A stretch of DNA of 64,000 nucleotides, from NCBI GenBank assembly GCA_016787045.1, contig JAEUVA010000046.1, positions 363,355-427,354 on the forward strand. The letters are read 5' to 3'. A program made the position numbers and the translations under genes. The notes beneath the pieces were generated by a model that made no database searches, was not told where the DNA came from, and worked only from the letters and a program-made list of their open reading frames with translations. This document shows positions 1 through 8,422 of the stretch, in pieces; the first letter of the stretch is position 1, and every line of letters starts with the position of its first letter. This DNA comes from Chitinophagales bacterium (lineage in GTDB: Bacteria; Bacteroidota; Bacteroidia; Chitinophagales; LD1).

Positions 1-192
1 GTTAAAACCAGTGAATTTCGCCAAGCCGATTACCACATGATGGTAAAAGGAATTTTAGGCATGCTCAATTGGAGTTATCGTTGGTACCATATCAAAGAAG
101 GATACAGCATTCATCAGGTTTCTGCAATTTTTGCCGACCTGGTGCTGCATGGCGTTAAAGAAAATACTGCAAATAATAAACTAAAAAAATAA
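1..192 (+). CDS. TetR/AcrR-family regulator, C-terminal fragment (cut by window edge)
   Basis: The reading frame is open from base 1 to a TAA at 190-192 and gives 63 residues. It contains a tryptophan/tyrosine-rich stretch ([10 protein letters not shown]) followed by a helix with [10 protein letters not shown]. This matches the ligand-binding C-terminal end of TetR regulators that control fatty-acid degradation genes. The DNA-binding N-terminus lies outside the window. The stop is only 5 nt before the thiolase start, so the two are probably co-transcribed, which suggests (inference) a regulator of beta-oxidation genes. The family assignment rests on this short tail alone. Confidence 0.6.
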   Translation, partial: VKTSEFRQADYHMMVKGILGMLNWSYRWYHIKEGYSIHQVSAIFADLVLHGVKENTANNKLKK

Positions 193-197
193 TTACT

Positions 198-1406
198 ATG
201 AACGAAGCTTACATCTATGACAGTGTGCGTACACCGCGTGGCAGAGGTAAAAAAAGCGGCTCACTTTACGAAGTAAAACCCATAGACCTTTTGGCCACTT
301 TATTTCGCGCCATCCATCACCGCAATGGAGAGTTTGACACCTCAGAAGTGGATGATGTAGTGTTGGGATGCGTAACTCCCATTGGCGAACAAGGTGGAGA
401 TATTGCAAAATTTGGCCATGCCATGGCCGGTTGGAGCGATAAAGTATCGGGCATGCAAATCAACCGCTTTTGCTCTTCGGGTTTAGAGGCCATCAATTTA
501 GCTGCCATGAAAGTGCGTAGCGGTTGGGAAAACCTCGTAGTAGCCGGTGGCGTAGAAAGTATGAGCCGCAACCCTATGGGCAGCGATGGCGGTGCCTGGT
601 ATTTAGACCCACAGGTAAACTCTAAACTCGGTTTTATTCCGCAAGGTATTTCTGCTGATTTGATTGCTACTATTGAAGGATTTACCCGCGAAACTGTAGA
701 TGCGTATGCTCTATCTTCTCATCAAAAAGCTGCGTTTGCCCGTAAAAATGGCTACTTCAAAAAATCTATAATCCCGGTAGTAGACCAAAGCGGATTGTTG
801 ATTTTAGATAATGATGAAACTATACGTGAAGATGCCAGCATGGACGCGCTAAAATCGCTGCAACCTTCGTTTGCCATGATGGGTGAGTTTGGGTTTGATG
901 CGGTAGCCATGCTGAAATATACAGCAGTAGAAAACATCAACCACGTACACACTCCGGGCAATTCTTCAGGCATTGTAGATGGCGCAGCTATTACTCTAGT
1001 GGGCAATAAACAAATTGGTGAAAAACTGGGCTTAAAACCACGTGGTCGTATTGTAGCTGCTGCGGTAACCAGCGCAGACCCTACCATTATGCTCACCGGG
1101 CCTGCATTTTCTGCCAAGAAGGCATTGCAAGTAGCCGGTATGAATGCCAAAGACATTGACATCTATGAAATGAACGAGGCATTTGCGAGCGCAGTACTCA
1201 AATTTCAAAAAGATATGGATATAGACCCCGCTAAACTAAACGTGAACGGTGGTGCTATTGCCATGGGGCATCCATTGGGAGCTACAGGCAGCATGTTGCT
1301 GGGCACAGTACTAGACGAACTAGAGCGCACAGGCAAATCTACCGGGCTCATAACCCTGTGTGTGGGTGGAGGTATGGGGGTGGCTACCATTATTGAGCGG
1401 GTGTAA
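198..1406 (+). CDS. Acetyl-CoA C-acyltransferase (thiolase)
   Basis: This 402-residue protein has the normal thiolase length and all active-site signatures. The nucleophilic cysteine is Cys92 in [10 protein letters not shown]. The YEMNEAFA block follows, then the GHPLGATG motif with His358, and the second cysteine Cys388 in TLCVGGGMG. It would cleave 3-ketoacyl-CoA in beta-oxidation, or condense acetyl-CoA. The degradative FadA type is favoured by the upstream TetR-like regulator, which is probably in the same transcript. No hydrolase/dehydrogenase partner (FadB-like) is adjacent, although a crotonase lies at 25947-26729. Exact chain-length preference cannot be read from sequence. Confidence 0.93.
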   Translation: MNEAYIYDSVRTPRGRGKKSGSLYEVKPIDLLATLFRAIHHRNGEFDTSEVDDVVLGCVTPIGEQGGDIAKFGHAMAGWSDKVSGMQINRFCSSGLEAINLAAMKVRSGWENLVVAGGVESMSRNPMGSDGGAWYLDPQVNSKLGFIPQGISADLIATIEGFTRETVDAYALSSHQKAAFARKNGYFKKSIIPVVDQSGLLILDNDETIREDASMDALKSLQPSFAMMGEFGFDAVAMLKYTAVENINHVHTPGNSSGIVDGAAITLVGNKQIGEKLGLKPRGRIVAAAVTSADPTIMLTGPAFSAKKALQVAGMNAKDIDIYEMNEAFASAVLKFQKDMDIDPAKLNVNGGAIAMGHPLGATGSMLLGTVLDELERTGKSTGLITLCVGGGMGVATIIERV

Positions 1407-1462
1407 ACAGATGTGTATTGTCTATTGATAATTGACAATTCGCGCTTGTTCTTTTTCGTGAG

Positions 1463-3448
1463 TTGCAATTCTCAATAAATCTTAACTGCCAACGTTGTAG
1501 ATTTTTATTCTATAACTTAGCCATCGTGATTTTTTTGCGTGCAGTTATTCTTTGGGGTTTTAGCTTTTCAGTTTTGGGCCTTACTGCCCAAGGCCACTTA
1601 CTTGATGAATGCGGAATAGAGTGTCACAAAGCGTTGCATAATTTTAGTTTCAAACAAGAAGAAACAGCTGCGGATATCAATGTACTACACCACACCTGCC
1701 GATGGAATATTGATCCTGCACAAAGTTACATCAGTGGCTCCGTGCAAACTACCTTTACAGCAAATGCACCGGCATCAGAAGTGGTGTTTGATTTGCATGA
1801 TTCCTTAACGGTTGATAGTATATTAAGAGGCGCATTTACGCTCAGCTTTTCACGCAGCAATCATCAAATACGTATTCCGTTTAATGTATCCACCGGTTTG
1901 GCAGAAACGCTAACCATTTATTACCACGGCACTCCGGGCAATTCGGGTTTTGGTTCATTTGTACAAACCGAACACGAATCGCAGCCAATAGTATGGACCC
2001 TCTCTGAGCCGTATGGTGCGCGTGACTGGTGGCCGTGCCGCCAAAACCTATCTGACAAGATTGATTCTATAGATATTTACATCACTACACCTCTAGGGTT
2101 TACTGGTGTATCTAATGGTGTGTTAGCCGATACTTCTGCTAATGATTCTACGGTTACTTATCACTGGCAGCACCGCTACCCCATTGCCACCTATTTAGTG
2201 GCTATATCAGCTACCAACTACATACACTATATAGATACAGTTGTACTGAATGACTACACGATACCGGTACACAATTTTGTTTTTCCGGAGAGTGAAGCCG
2301 AGGCGAGAACAGCTACGGCAAAACTGGCAGATCAGATGCAACTCTTTGATTCGCTGTTTGGCCATTACCCGTTTAAAGAAGAGAAGTATGGACACGCACA
2401 ATTTGGCTGGGGAGGTGGCATGGAACACCAGACCATCACCTTTATGGGTGGATGGGGTTGGGAGCTAATGGCGCATGAGTTGGCGCACCACTGGTTCGGT
2501 AATGCCATTACTTGCGGCTCTTGGCAAGATATATGGCTCAACGAAGGATTTGCAACCTACCTTAGTGGTTTATGTTACGAATTTATAGATACGCAGTGGT
2601 GGATGCCGTTCAAAAACGACCGCATGAACCGAGCCACCCAACAAACAGACGGCTCTGTGTATTGTACAGATACTACTGAGGTTAGCCGCATTTTTAGTGG
2701 CAGAATTACCTACGCTAAAGGAGCAATGATTTTGCATACACTCCGGTGGCTCATTGGCGACAGCGCATTTTTTGGTGCATTAAAAAACTACATGAGCAAT
2801 AGCAACTTACGTTATGGCTTTGCTACATCAAGTAATTTGATTACGGCATTTGAGCAAGCCAGCGGAATGAACTTGCATAACTATTTCCAACAATGGCTCT
2901 ATGGCGAGGGCTATCCTACTTACGAAATACTTTGGAGCAGAAGCTCTAATACAGAAATATTAGTATCTGTACATCAAACCACCTCTCATCCGTCTGTAGA
3001 GTTTTATGACCTGCCCATACCGGTACGCTGCTTTGGCGAAGGGCGCGATACCACGTTTCGGCTGAACCATATCTATAGCGGGCAAGTGTTTGTGTTAAAC
3101 ACACCATTTAAAACAGACAGTGTGGCCTTTGACCCCGACCGCTGGATTCTCAGCCGGAATAACACCGTACACAAAATATTGAGCTATAAAGTTGCTAATG
3201 ACATGCTCATAGATATTATGCCCGTGCCGGTAAAAGATGAATTGACGGTGAAGGTTTTCCGATTAAATGCAGAAGATGAAGTAACGATCAGTGCATTAGA
3301 TATAAATGGACGAGTTTTGTATCAGAATAAAATGACTTCTCCTGCTCACACCATACCTACAAGTGACTGGGCAGCAGGTGTATATCAGATTGTGTTTAGA
3401 ACTGCCTCCGGATTAACCTCACGCTCCGTCATCAAAACCAACCAGTAG
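1463..3448 (+). CDS. M1-family metallo-aminopeptidase with T9SS type A sorting domain
   Basis: A 661-residue exported zinc peptidase. A hydrophobic signal segment occupies about residues 15-43, ending near LTAQG. The exopeptidase signature is GGMEH (318-322). The zinc site is HELAH (His338, Glu339, His342) with Glu361 exactly 18 residues after the second His, as in M1 enzymes. The last 75 or so residues are a beta-rich domain with NGRVLYQ and GVYQIVF, typical of T9SS type A C-terminal sorting domains, so the enzyme is predicted to be secreted or surface-attached. The ATG at 1463 is used, but a GTG at 1526 would give a tighter signal peptide. A strong hairpin terminator follows. Confidence 0.9.
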   Translation: MQFSINLNCQRCRFLFYNLAIVIFLRAVILWGFSFSVLGLTAQGHLLDECGIECHKALHNFSFKQEETAADINVLHHTCRWNIDPAQSYISGSVQTTFTANAPASEVVFDLHDSLTVDSILRGAFTLSFSRSNHQIRIPFNVSTGLAETLTIYYHGTPGNSGFGSFVQTEHESQPIVWTLSEPYGARDWWPCRQNLSDKIDSIDIYITTPLGFTGVSNGVLADTSANDSTVTYHWQHRYPIATYLVAISATNYIHYIDTVVLNDYTIPVHNFVFPESEAEARTATAKLADQMQLFDSLFGHYPFKEEKYGHAQFGWGGGMEHQTITFMGGWGWELMAHELAHHWFGNAITCGSWQDIWLNEGFATYLSGLCYEFIDTQWWMPFKNDRMNRATQQTDGSVYCTDTTEVSRIFSGRITYAKGAMILHTLRWLIGDSAFFGALKNYMSNSNLRYGFATSSNLITAFEQASGMNLHNYFQQWLYGEGYPTYEILWSRSSNTEILVSVHQTTSHPSVEFYDLPIPVRCFGEGRDTTFRLNHIYSGQVFVLNTPFKTDSVAFDPDRWILSRNNTVHKILSYKVANDMLIDIMPVPVKDELTVKVFRLNAEDEVTISALDINGRVLYQNKMTSPAHTIPTSDWAAGVYQIVFRTASGLTSRSVIKTNQ

Positions 3449-3495
3449 CCGTTGGCACATCTATCTGCACACTAAACAATTATTCATTACCACCT

Positions 3496-3543
3496 GCACC
3501 AAATAAAATACCCCGCACTAAGGCGGGGTATTTTATTTGGTGC
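3496..3543. terminator. Bidirectional terminator with perfect 21-bp stem
   Basis: Bases 3496-3516 are the exact reverse complement of 3523-3543, with a 6-nt loop (actaag). The GC core (ccccgc/gcgggg) is flanked by A-rich and T-rich arms, so it works in both directions. It separates the convergent M1 peptidase (+) and SWIB gene (-). Confidence 0.9.
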
Positions 3544-3555
3544 GTGGGCAAAAAA

Positions 3556-3897
3556 CTACGACAGGTGCTTGCTCAAGATTTTAGCCAAGTCAAACATGCT
3601 GATAGTTCCTTTACCGGCAAATAATGGCTTCAAAGTAGCATCAGCATTGATGTTACGCTTGTTCTTAGCATCCTGAAGTTTGTTCTTCTTGATGTAATCC
3701 CAAACTTTTTTCACGGCCTCAGTGCGAGGTAGTGCTTTGCTGCCGATTACTGCTGCCAACGTAGCGCTGGGAGTAAGGGCTTTCATAAATGCTGCATTTG
3801 GTTTGCGCTTTACCTTAGCTTTTGCCGGCTTAGCTGCTTTTTTTGGTGCCGCTTTTTTAGCAGCGGGTTTTTTAGCTTTCGCTTTTTTAGTTGCCAT
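3556..3897 (-). CDS. SWIB/MDM2-domain protein with histone H1-like basic tail
   Basis: A 113-residue protein in two parts. Residues 1-35 are almost entirely Lys, Ala and Pro (repeats of KKA, PAKK), like a histone H1 tail, and should bind DNA non-specifically. Residues 36-113 form a SWIB domain, with LTPSATLAAVIG, TEAVKKVWDYIKKN, a central NKRNINAD and a closing FDLAKILSKHL. In eukaryotes the SWIB fold belongs to chromatin-remodelling complexes; bacterial copies are known mainly in Bacteroidota and Chlamydiae and are thought to be nucleoid-associated. The gene stands alone with its own promoter (3919-3949) and ends at the shared terminator at 3496-3543. Confidence 0.88.
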   Translation of the reverse strand: MATKKAKAKKPAAKKAAPKKAAKPAKAKVKRKPNAAFMKALTPSATLAAVIGSKALPRTEAVKKVWDYIKKNKLQDAKNKRNINADATLKPLFAGKGTISMFDLAKILSKHLS

Positions 3898-3918
3898 GTT
3901 TAATTGGTTTTAGTGCAC

Positions 3919-3949
3919 GAAAGGTAGATACGCTATTCACTTACACAAA
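3919..3949 (-). promoter_or_regulatory. Bacteroidota-type promoter of the SWIB gene
   Basis: On the minus strand TTTG (3949-3946) is followed after exactly 19 nt by TACCTTTC (3926-3919), one mismatch from the TAnnTTTG -7 consensus. The -7 box ends 21 nt before the ATG at 3897. Confidence 0.6.
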
Positions 3950-4059
3950 ATGCTGGCTTACAATTTTATTCACATACTGTGCAGAATGTGGTGCGTTTTT
4001 GAGAGGCAAAAATAGGTAACACAGAGGGAAGAGACTGAAAATAAGATTTTTACATTAAC

Positions 4060-5739
4060 TTATTTAATAACATTTTTAACGATAATCTTAGATGAGCTGA
4101 CTGCACATAACTCGCTGGCTGCATTGCCGGCAATAAAGTACAACTCATAAGTACCCGATAAGGGTGGTGCTGGTATTTTCATTGGTAAAACCTTATTCAA
4201 AGTGTTACTCGTAATTGTAACTCCGCTATACATAGGTGCCCTATGGTTTTTGGGTTGTGCATATTGAAAATATAGTGGCACACCGGTTTGCAAATACCCG
4301 TAAAGCAGCTTTTTACTTGAAAATTTTTCTTCAATTAAAATATTCAGAGATATAGAGTCGGCTCCTTCTAAACACATAGGGTTATCCACACTTTTCACTC
4401 TGAAACGGTAGTATGATTTGTGGTTTTTAGCCCATCTGTAACTGAGATTTATGCGCGGAGTAGCAATTTTTGGGTCAGAACTATAGTACCAATCGTTCGT
4501 AATTTCGAGTACTTCTTTACCGGCCATTTGCTCCCCGTATCCCCAATAATCAAATTGATTTCCGCGTTGAGCAGTGGTGTTTACTGAGGTAGTAAGCCCA
4601 CCACTATAAAACGCATATGTAGCCGCCATGCGATATGAATTCATAAATACCACCGGCTTATCTCCTGCAACCTGTTGAACAGCTGTAGCCAGCTTCTTCC
4701 ATCCTTTCAACTCTGTTCGTTGAGTTACTATCTCATCAAAAGCAGGCATAATTAAAACTGCCTTAATGAGAAAGATGACGCAAAAGGAAAGCACTGCGGT
4801 ACCAACTACCCACTTACGTAATAATAGGCGGTGTTGTAATACTGTATAGGACAATATGGCAAACGGAATTAGTATGGGCGCAGTCCAGTTAGCTTCAACC
4901 GTATTGCGAAATGAGTTATATAAGAAAAATAAAAGGAACCCGATAACATTCCACTTTATTGCTGTGAGCCATTTATCATCAAACTTAGTGCGCATAGCAA
5001 AATACAAAACCGGCAGGCAGATAAACGGCCCTAACACTAACCACTGCCCGGCTATGTAATTAGTCGTGTACCACAATTGCCACGGCACATCATTTCGCCC
5101 TGAAAGATGATACACCACCGATGGAAAACCATGCTGCCATTGCCAGTAAACATGTGGCAAAAACAATATTGTGCTGGCAATTACTGCTACCCAAAACTTT
5201 TTGTTGGTTAATACATTAACATTAGCCGCAATACAGAAAAACAACACTAAAACAGTGTGGTACTTAGTGTAAAGCATTGCAGTGGTAAGAAGGGTAAGTA
5301 CAACTACACTTGCCCAATCATTTTTAGCTAAAAACCTTTGGTAAGCCGCAAAAAAAGCAGCGCCAAAAAAAACCAGCGGAATATCGGGCGCGGCAAATCC
5401 ACTGCCTAAATGCAGGAGAGGCAACGAGAAAAAAACCGCTGTAAAAAGCAATTCGTCTTTGGGCTTAACCACCCTATGCACAAGTACTAATGCAGCCAGC
5501 GAGAAAACAAGAAACACTGCGCGCACTCCAAATTCGGAATGACCTAAAAAGCAGCTCAGTTTAATGAGCAAAGCCACCATAGGTGGATGATCAAAATAAC
5601 CCCAATCTAAGTTTTGAGCATAGAGCCAATAGTAGGCCTCATCGGGCAACAGCTCTGTTTGTGTAACCTGCCACAATCCGGTAACTGCTGTAAACGCCAA
5701 CAATAACCAAAACCAAAAACGACTACCAGATGCAGGCAT
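4060..5739 (-). CDS. GT39/ArnT-like membrane glycosyltransferase
   Basis: A 559-residue polytopic protein. Its N-terminus carries the GT-C signature LLPDEAYYWLYAQNLDWGYF followed by DHPPMVALL, the acidic first-loop motif of the dolichyl-phosphate-mannose mannosyltransferase (PMT/ArnT, GT39) family. About ten hydrophobic helices follow to roughly residue 350. The last 200 residues form a soluble, probably periplasmic domain. Such enzymes move a sugar from a polyprenyl-phosphate donor to a lipid or protein. The polyprenol-phosphate mannose synthase at 6768 could supply a donor, though this is inference. The acceptor cannot be deduced. The gene is divergent from crcB. Confidence 0.82.
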   Translation of the reverse strand: MPASGSRFWFWLLLAFTAVTGLWQVTQTELLPDEAYYWLYAQNLDWGYFDHPPMVALLIKLSCFLGHSEFGVRAVFLVFSLAALVLVHRVVKPKDELLFTAVFFSLPLLHLGSGFAAPDIPLVFFGAAFFAAYQRFLAKNDWASVVVLTLLTTAMLYTKYHTVLVLFFCIAANVNVLTNKKFWVAVIASTILFLPHVYWQWQHGFPSVVYHLSGRNDVPWQLWYTTNYIAGQWLVLGPFICLPVLYFAMRTKFDDKWLTAIKWNVIGFLLFFLYNSFRNTVEANWTAPILIPFAILSYTVLQHRLLLRKWVVGTAVLSFCVIFLIKAVLIMPAFDEIVTQRTELKGWKKLATAVQQVAGDKPVVFMNSYRMAATYAFYSGGLTTSVNTTAQRGNQFDYWGYGEQMAGKEVLEITNDWYYSSDPKIATPRINLSYRWAKNHKSYYRFRVKSVDNPMCLEGADSISLNILIEEKFSSKKLLYGYLQTGVPLYFQYAQPKNHRAPMYSGVTITSNTLNKVLPMKIPAPPLSGTYELYFIAGNAASELCAVSSSKIIVKNVIK

Positions 5740-5750
5740 CAGTCAACATT

Positions 5751-5783
5751 TTTGTAAACATAATAGAACGCATGTTATACTTG
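5751..5783 (+). promoter_or_regulatory. Promoter of crcB, very close to the start codon
   Basis: TTTG at 5751-5754, a 21-nt spacer, then TATACTTG at 5776-5783 (one mismatch from TAnnTTTG). Only 5 nt separate the -7 box from the ATG at 5789, which predicts a leaderless or nearly leaderless mRNA. Confidence 0.5.
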
Positions 5784-5788
5784 CAAAG

Positions 5789-6166
5789 ATGAAAGATGTT
5801 GTATTGGTTTTTATTGGTGGTGGTTTGGGTAGCGTTTGCCGCTACATGCTAGGGAGGTGGGTAAATACTTTTCATGCACACCATTTCCCGTTTGGCACTT
5901 TTGCAGTAAACGTTGTAGCTTGCTTTGCTTTAGGTGCAATATTGGGCTTCATCGCACAAAAAGAAATGTTTCCTTCAGCCACAAAAATCTTTTTGGCCGT
6001 TGGCTTTTGTGGCGGCTTTAGCACCTTCTCTACGTTTAGTCATGAAAGCGTAGTACTTTTTCAACAAGGCCATTACGTATCACTAACGGCTTATATTTTG
6101 CTGAGCGTTGTGCTATGCATTGCCGCTACACTTAGCGGTTTGTATTTGGCAGAAAAACTGATTTAG
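5789..6166 (+). CDS. crcB: Fluoride ion channel CrcB/FluC
   Basis: A 125-residue membrane protein of normal FluC length with four hydrophobic segments. The family signatures are GGGLGSVCRYMLGRW near the N-terminus, FPFGTFAVNVVAC, and GFCGGFSTFSTFSHE, which holds the pore Phe/Ser/Thr residues. FluC forms a dual-topology dimer that exports fluoride. No fluoride riboswitch is visible in the short upstream region, and the promoter sits almost on the start codon, so regulation by a leader RNA is unlikely. The gene is single and precedes the convergent tmRNA gene. Confidence 0.93.
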   Translation: MKDVVLVFIGGGLGSVCRYMLGRWVNTFHAHHFPFGTFAVNVVACFALGAILGFIAQKEMFPSATKIFLAVGFCGGFSTFSTFSHESVVLFQQGHYVSLTAYILLSVVLCIAATLSGLYLAEKLI

Positions 6167-6171
6167 AAAAA

Positions 6172-6202
6172 ACCGTACACTTTTAGAGCGGTCGTGTACG
6201 GT
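6172..6202 (-). terminator. Terminator of ssrA
   Basis: The 9-bp stem accgtacac (6172-6180) / gtgtacggt (6194-6202) is followed on the minus strand by a run of T (AAAAAA on the + strand just before 6172). It lies between crcB and the tmRNA 3' end. Confidence 0.8.
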
Positions 6203-6214
6203 TAGCATAAAAAG

Positions 6215-6582
6215 TGGAGCTGGTGGGAATTGAACCCACGTCCGGATAAGTTGATGATAAACTTTCTACATGTGTAGTTACTTATTGATTGTCGGAGTTG
6301 GGCAGGATAAGTAACCCTCCAACCTTTCTCTTACATTCTTTTGTACACTTTCGGCCAAGGGAATGATGCTTAGCCGAAGCGTTACCAGGGTTTGATTGCG
6401 TTTTACGCTGTGTATGGTACCTCAAGCGTAAGGCAAATGGTGGTTAATCTCTAAGATTAAGCAGCCATAGCGTATTGATAGTCGCCAGCTAAAATTGATT
6501 TGCACAATGGATTAAAGTGGTTTTGTACACCCACTACATGCCGGTTTACCGTCAATGCCTCCCGTCAATACCGGTCAGCCCC
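6215..6582 (-). ncRNA. ssrA: Transfer-messenger RNA (tmRNA)
   Basis: On the minus strand the gene starts GGGGCUGACC (from 6582) and ends with a T-arm (GUGGGUUCAAUUCCCAC) and AGCUCCA at 6215. The 5' GGGGCU pairs with 3' AGCUCC as the alanine-type acceptor stem. CCA is not encoded (the following bases read CTT) and must be added enzymatically. The tag reading frame lies at 6457-6486, followed by pseudoknot-like repeats. tmRNA with SmpB rescues stalled ribosomes and adds a degradation tag. Length is about 368 nt, within the usual range. Confidence 0.93.
6457..6486 (-). other. tmRNA tag-peptide reading frame
   Basis: Reading from GGC at 6486 gives Gly-Asp-Tyr-Gln-Tyr-Ala-Met-Ala-Ala and then TAA at 6459-6457. 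The preceding UUUAGCU resembles the resume-codon context of other tmRNAs. The exact resume codon (GGC here, or the preceding GCT) is inferred. The Ala-Met-Ala-Ala end fits a ClpXP-type degron. Confidence 0.75.
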
Positions 6583-6716
6583 ATTAAAAACAAATGCTGT
6601 TATGCTGATTATTATCTAAACAACCTTATGCATTGGTTTCTACTTTTCAAAGAACGGCACAAAGATAGCTAAAACGCATTCCCTATTTCCCAAAAAATTG
6701 GAAATATGATTTTGGA

Positions 6717-6747
6717 TTTCGGTATGCCCGATGGTATTTTACTTTTG
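6717..6747 (+). promoter_or_regulatory. Promoter of the mannosyltransferase gene
   Basis: A perfect TAnnTTTG box, TACTTTTG (6740-6747), is preceded after 19 nt by TTTC (6717-6720), one mismatch from the TTTG -33 element. The TTG start codon is 20 nt downstream. Confidence 0.5.
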
Positions 6748-6767
6748 GCGCTCCTTAATTCATTGCG

Positions 6768-7502
6768 TTGAGCGACTGCCTCGTTATTATTCCCACTTAC
6801 AACGAAATGGGCAACATTGAAAAAATGGTGCGCAAAGTCTTTTCGCTTGCCCGTCCGTTTCATCTGCTCATTATTGACGATGGCTCACCCGATGGCACGG
6901 CAAACAAAGTGAAGGAGCTACAACAAGAGTTTCCGGAAAACTTGTTTTTGATACAGCGCAGCGGCAAGTTAGGATTAGGCACCGCATACATTGCCGGTTT
7001 TAGGTGGGCTTTACAAAAAAGTTATCAATACGTTTTTGAGATGGATTGTGATTTTAGCCACAACCCCGATGATTTATTGCGCTTACATGATGCTTGCCAA
7101 AGCGGAGGTAATGATGTTTCGGTTGGCTCTAGGTATGTGCCGGGTGGTGGTTTTGTGAACTGGCCCAAAGACCGGATTCGTTTGTCTAAAAACGCCTCAT
7201 TGTACGTTAACTTGGTTACCGGTATTGGCATTAAAGACCCTACTGCCGGATTTATTTGCTACAAACGCAAGGTGCTGGAAACCATAGATTTAGACAAAAT
7301 CAGATTTGTGGGCTATGCCTTTCAGATAGAAATGAAATTTGCAGCCCGAAAACTCGGGTTTAAAATAGCTGAAGTTCCTATCACCTTTACAGAAAGAGTA
7401 GAAGGCGTTTCAAAAATGAGTCGAAATATCATTAAAGAAGGCATAATAGGTGTGCTGCAAATACAGTGGAATAGCTTTTTCAGCACTTACCGCAAAAAGT
7501 AG
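6768..7502 (+). CDS. Polyprenol monophosphomannose synthase (Dpm1-like, GT2)
   Basis: A 244-residue GT-A fold glycosyltransferase. It has VIIPTYNEMGNIEKMV at the N-terminus, the nucleotide-binding LIIDDGSPDGTANKV, the metal-binding MDCDFSHNPDDLL, and FVGYAFQIEMKF with EVPITFTERVEGVSKMS near the end, a near-complete match to dolichol/polyprenol-phosphate mannose synthases. It lacks C-terminal membrane helices, as is usual for the soluble form. A TAA at 6755 rules out an upstream start and no ATG precedes the conserved region, so TTG at 6768 is the likely start. It probably supplies lipid-linked mannose to GT-C enzymes such as those at 4060 and 47156 (inferred). Confidence 0.9.
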   Translation: MSDCLVIIPTYNEMGNIEKMVRKVFSLARPFHLLIIDDGSPDGTANKVKELQQEFPENLFLIQRSGKLGLGTAYIAGFRWALQKSYQYVFEMDCDFSHNPDDLLRLHDACQSGGNDVSVGSRYVPGGGFVNWPKDRIRLSKNASLYVNLVTGIGIKDPTAGFICYKRKVLETIDLDKIRFVGYAFQIEMKFAARKLGFKIAEVPITFTERVEGVSKMSRNIIKEGIIGVLQIQWNSFFSTYRKK

Positions 7503-7548
7503 GCAATTAGGGCTGTAACCTTTTTGCAGCAAAGGCGTAAATACTCAC

Positions 7549-8370
7549 ATGCGCCTGACTTTTACCTTAAAAAACATCCTGCTCACTTTGCTGATTGTAT
7601 CGGCAGTGTCTTGGGGCAAGGCGCAAACTGCTTCTACATCTCCCAACGAGGTTTTTAAGATTGCCTACTCTGCCTACCAAATGGGTAACTATGAATTGGC
7701 GTTGAAGAATTACAATCTAGCCATTACCATTGATCCATCGCGCAACTATTTTTATTACAACCGCGGTCTCACTTTTAAGGCATTGGGCAACATTGGACGT
7801 GCTTTGGCAGATTTCCGCATGTCCACGGAGTTTAAACCTACGGCCGAAGCATTTTACCAAATCGGCCTCATGTCATACGAAAAAAATGACTTAGATGCTG
7901 CTTTAGCCGAATTTGAAAAAGCGCGTGAGTTAAAAGAGGATTTGGAACGTATGAACTTTTATATGGGCATGATTTATTACCGCAACAACCGATTTGAAGA
8001 TGCGGCAAAATGCTTTTACACCTACACACAACACGTAAAAAACTTTCCGGATGCTTACTACTATCGCGGTTTGTGCGAGGCAAAAGTAGGCAAGTATGCC
8101 GAGGCCATTACCAGTTTCAAGTTTGCCATGATGTACAAAAACAACGATTGGAAACTGTACTACAAAATGTATGAAATTTACTTGGCCATGAACGATAAAA
8201 ACAATGCACTATACAGTATTTCAATGGTTATAGAACTAGGTGAAAAAAAACCTGAGCACTACGATGAACGCGCTCGGTTATACTTAGACACCGGTGATAT
8301 GCAACGCTATGATGACGATGTGCAAACAGCCAAAGAAATCCGCCAAGCCACTGCAAGCGTGGTAAAGTAA
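7549..8370 (+). CDS. Secreted tetratricopeptide-repeat protein
   Basis: 273 residues. An N-terminal signal peptide ends near residue 26 (SWGKAQ). Most of the rest is TPR units, with recurring patterns such as AYQMGNYELALKNYNLAI, YYNRGLTFKALGNIGRALAD and YYRGLCEAKVGKYAEAI. At least five repeats can be counted. The protein should be periplasmic or outer-membrane associated and act as a protein-protein scaffold. No catalytic domain is present. It follows the mannosyltransferase by 46 nt and may share its transcript, but no functional link is evident. Confidence 0.85.
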   Translation: MRLTFTLKNILLTLLIVSAVSWGKAQTASTSPNEVFKIAYSAYQMGNYELALKNYNLAITIDPSRNYFYYNRGLTFKALGNIGRALADFRMSTEFKPTAEAFYQIGLMSYEKNDLDAALAEFEKARELKEDLERMNFYMGMIYYRNNRFEDAAKCFYTYTQHVKNFPDAYYYRGLCEAKVGKYAEAITSFKFAMMYKNNDWKLYYKMYEIYLAMNDKNNALYSISMVIELGEKKPEHYDERARLYLDTGDMQRYDDDVQTAKEIRQATASVVK

Positions 8371-8422
8371 TTTTTTACAACTCAACTCCCCGTTCTGAAT
8401 AAATTTGCGGCAAAATTCTTTC

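Noticed and set aside
1417..1439. ATTGTC...GACAAT inverted repeat before the M1 gene
   Set aside because: AT-rich, weak, of a kind common between genes in this phylum; no terminator or operator context.
6211..6250. Apparent tRNA on the minus strand
   Set aside because: The T-arm and acceptor end belong to tmRNA: the 5' GGGGCU partner is 368 nt away at 6582 and a tag frame lies between.
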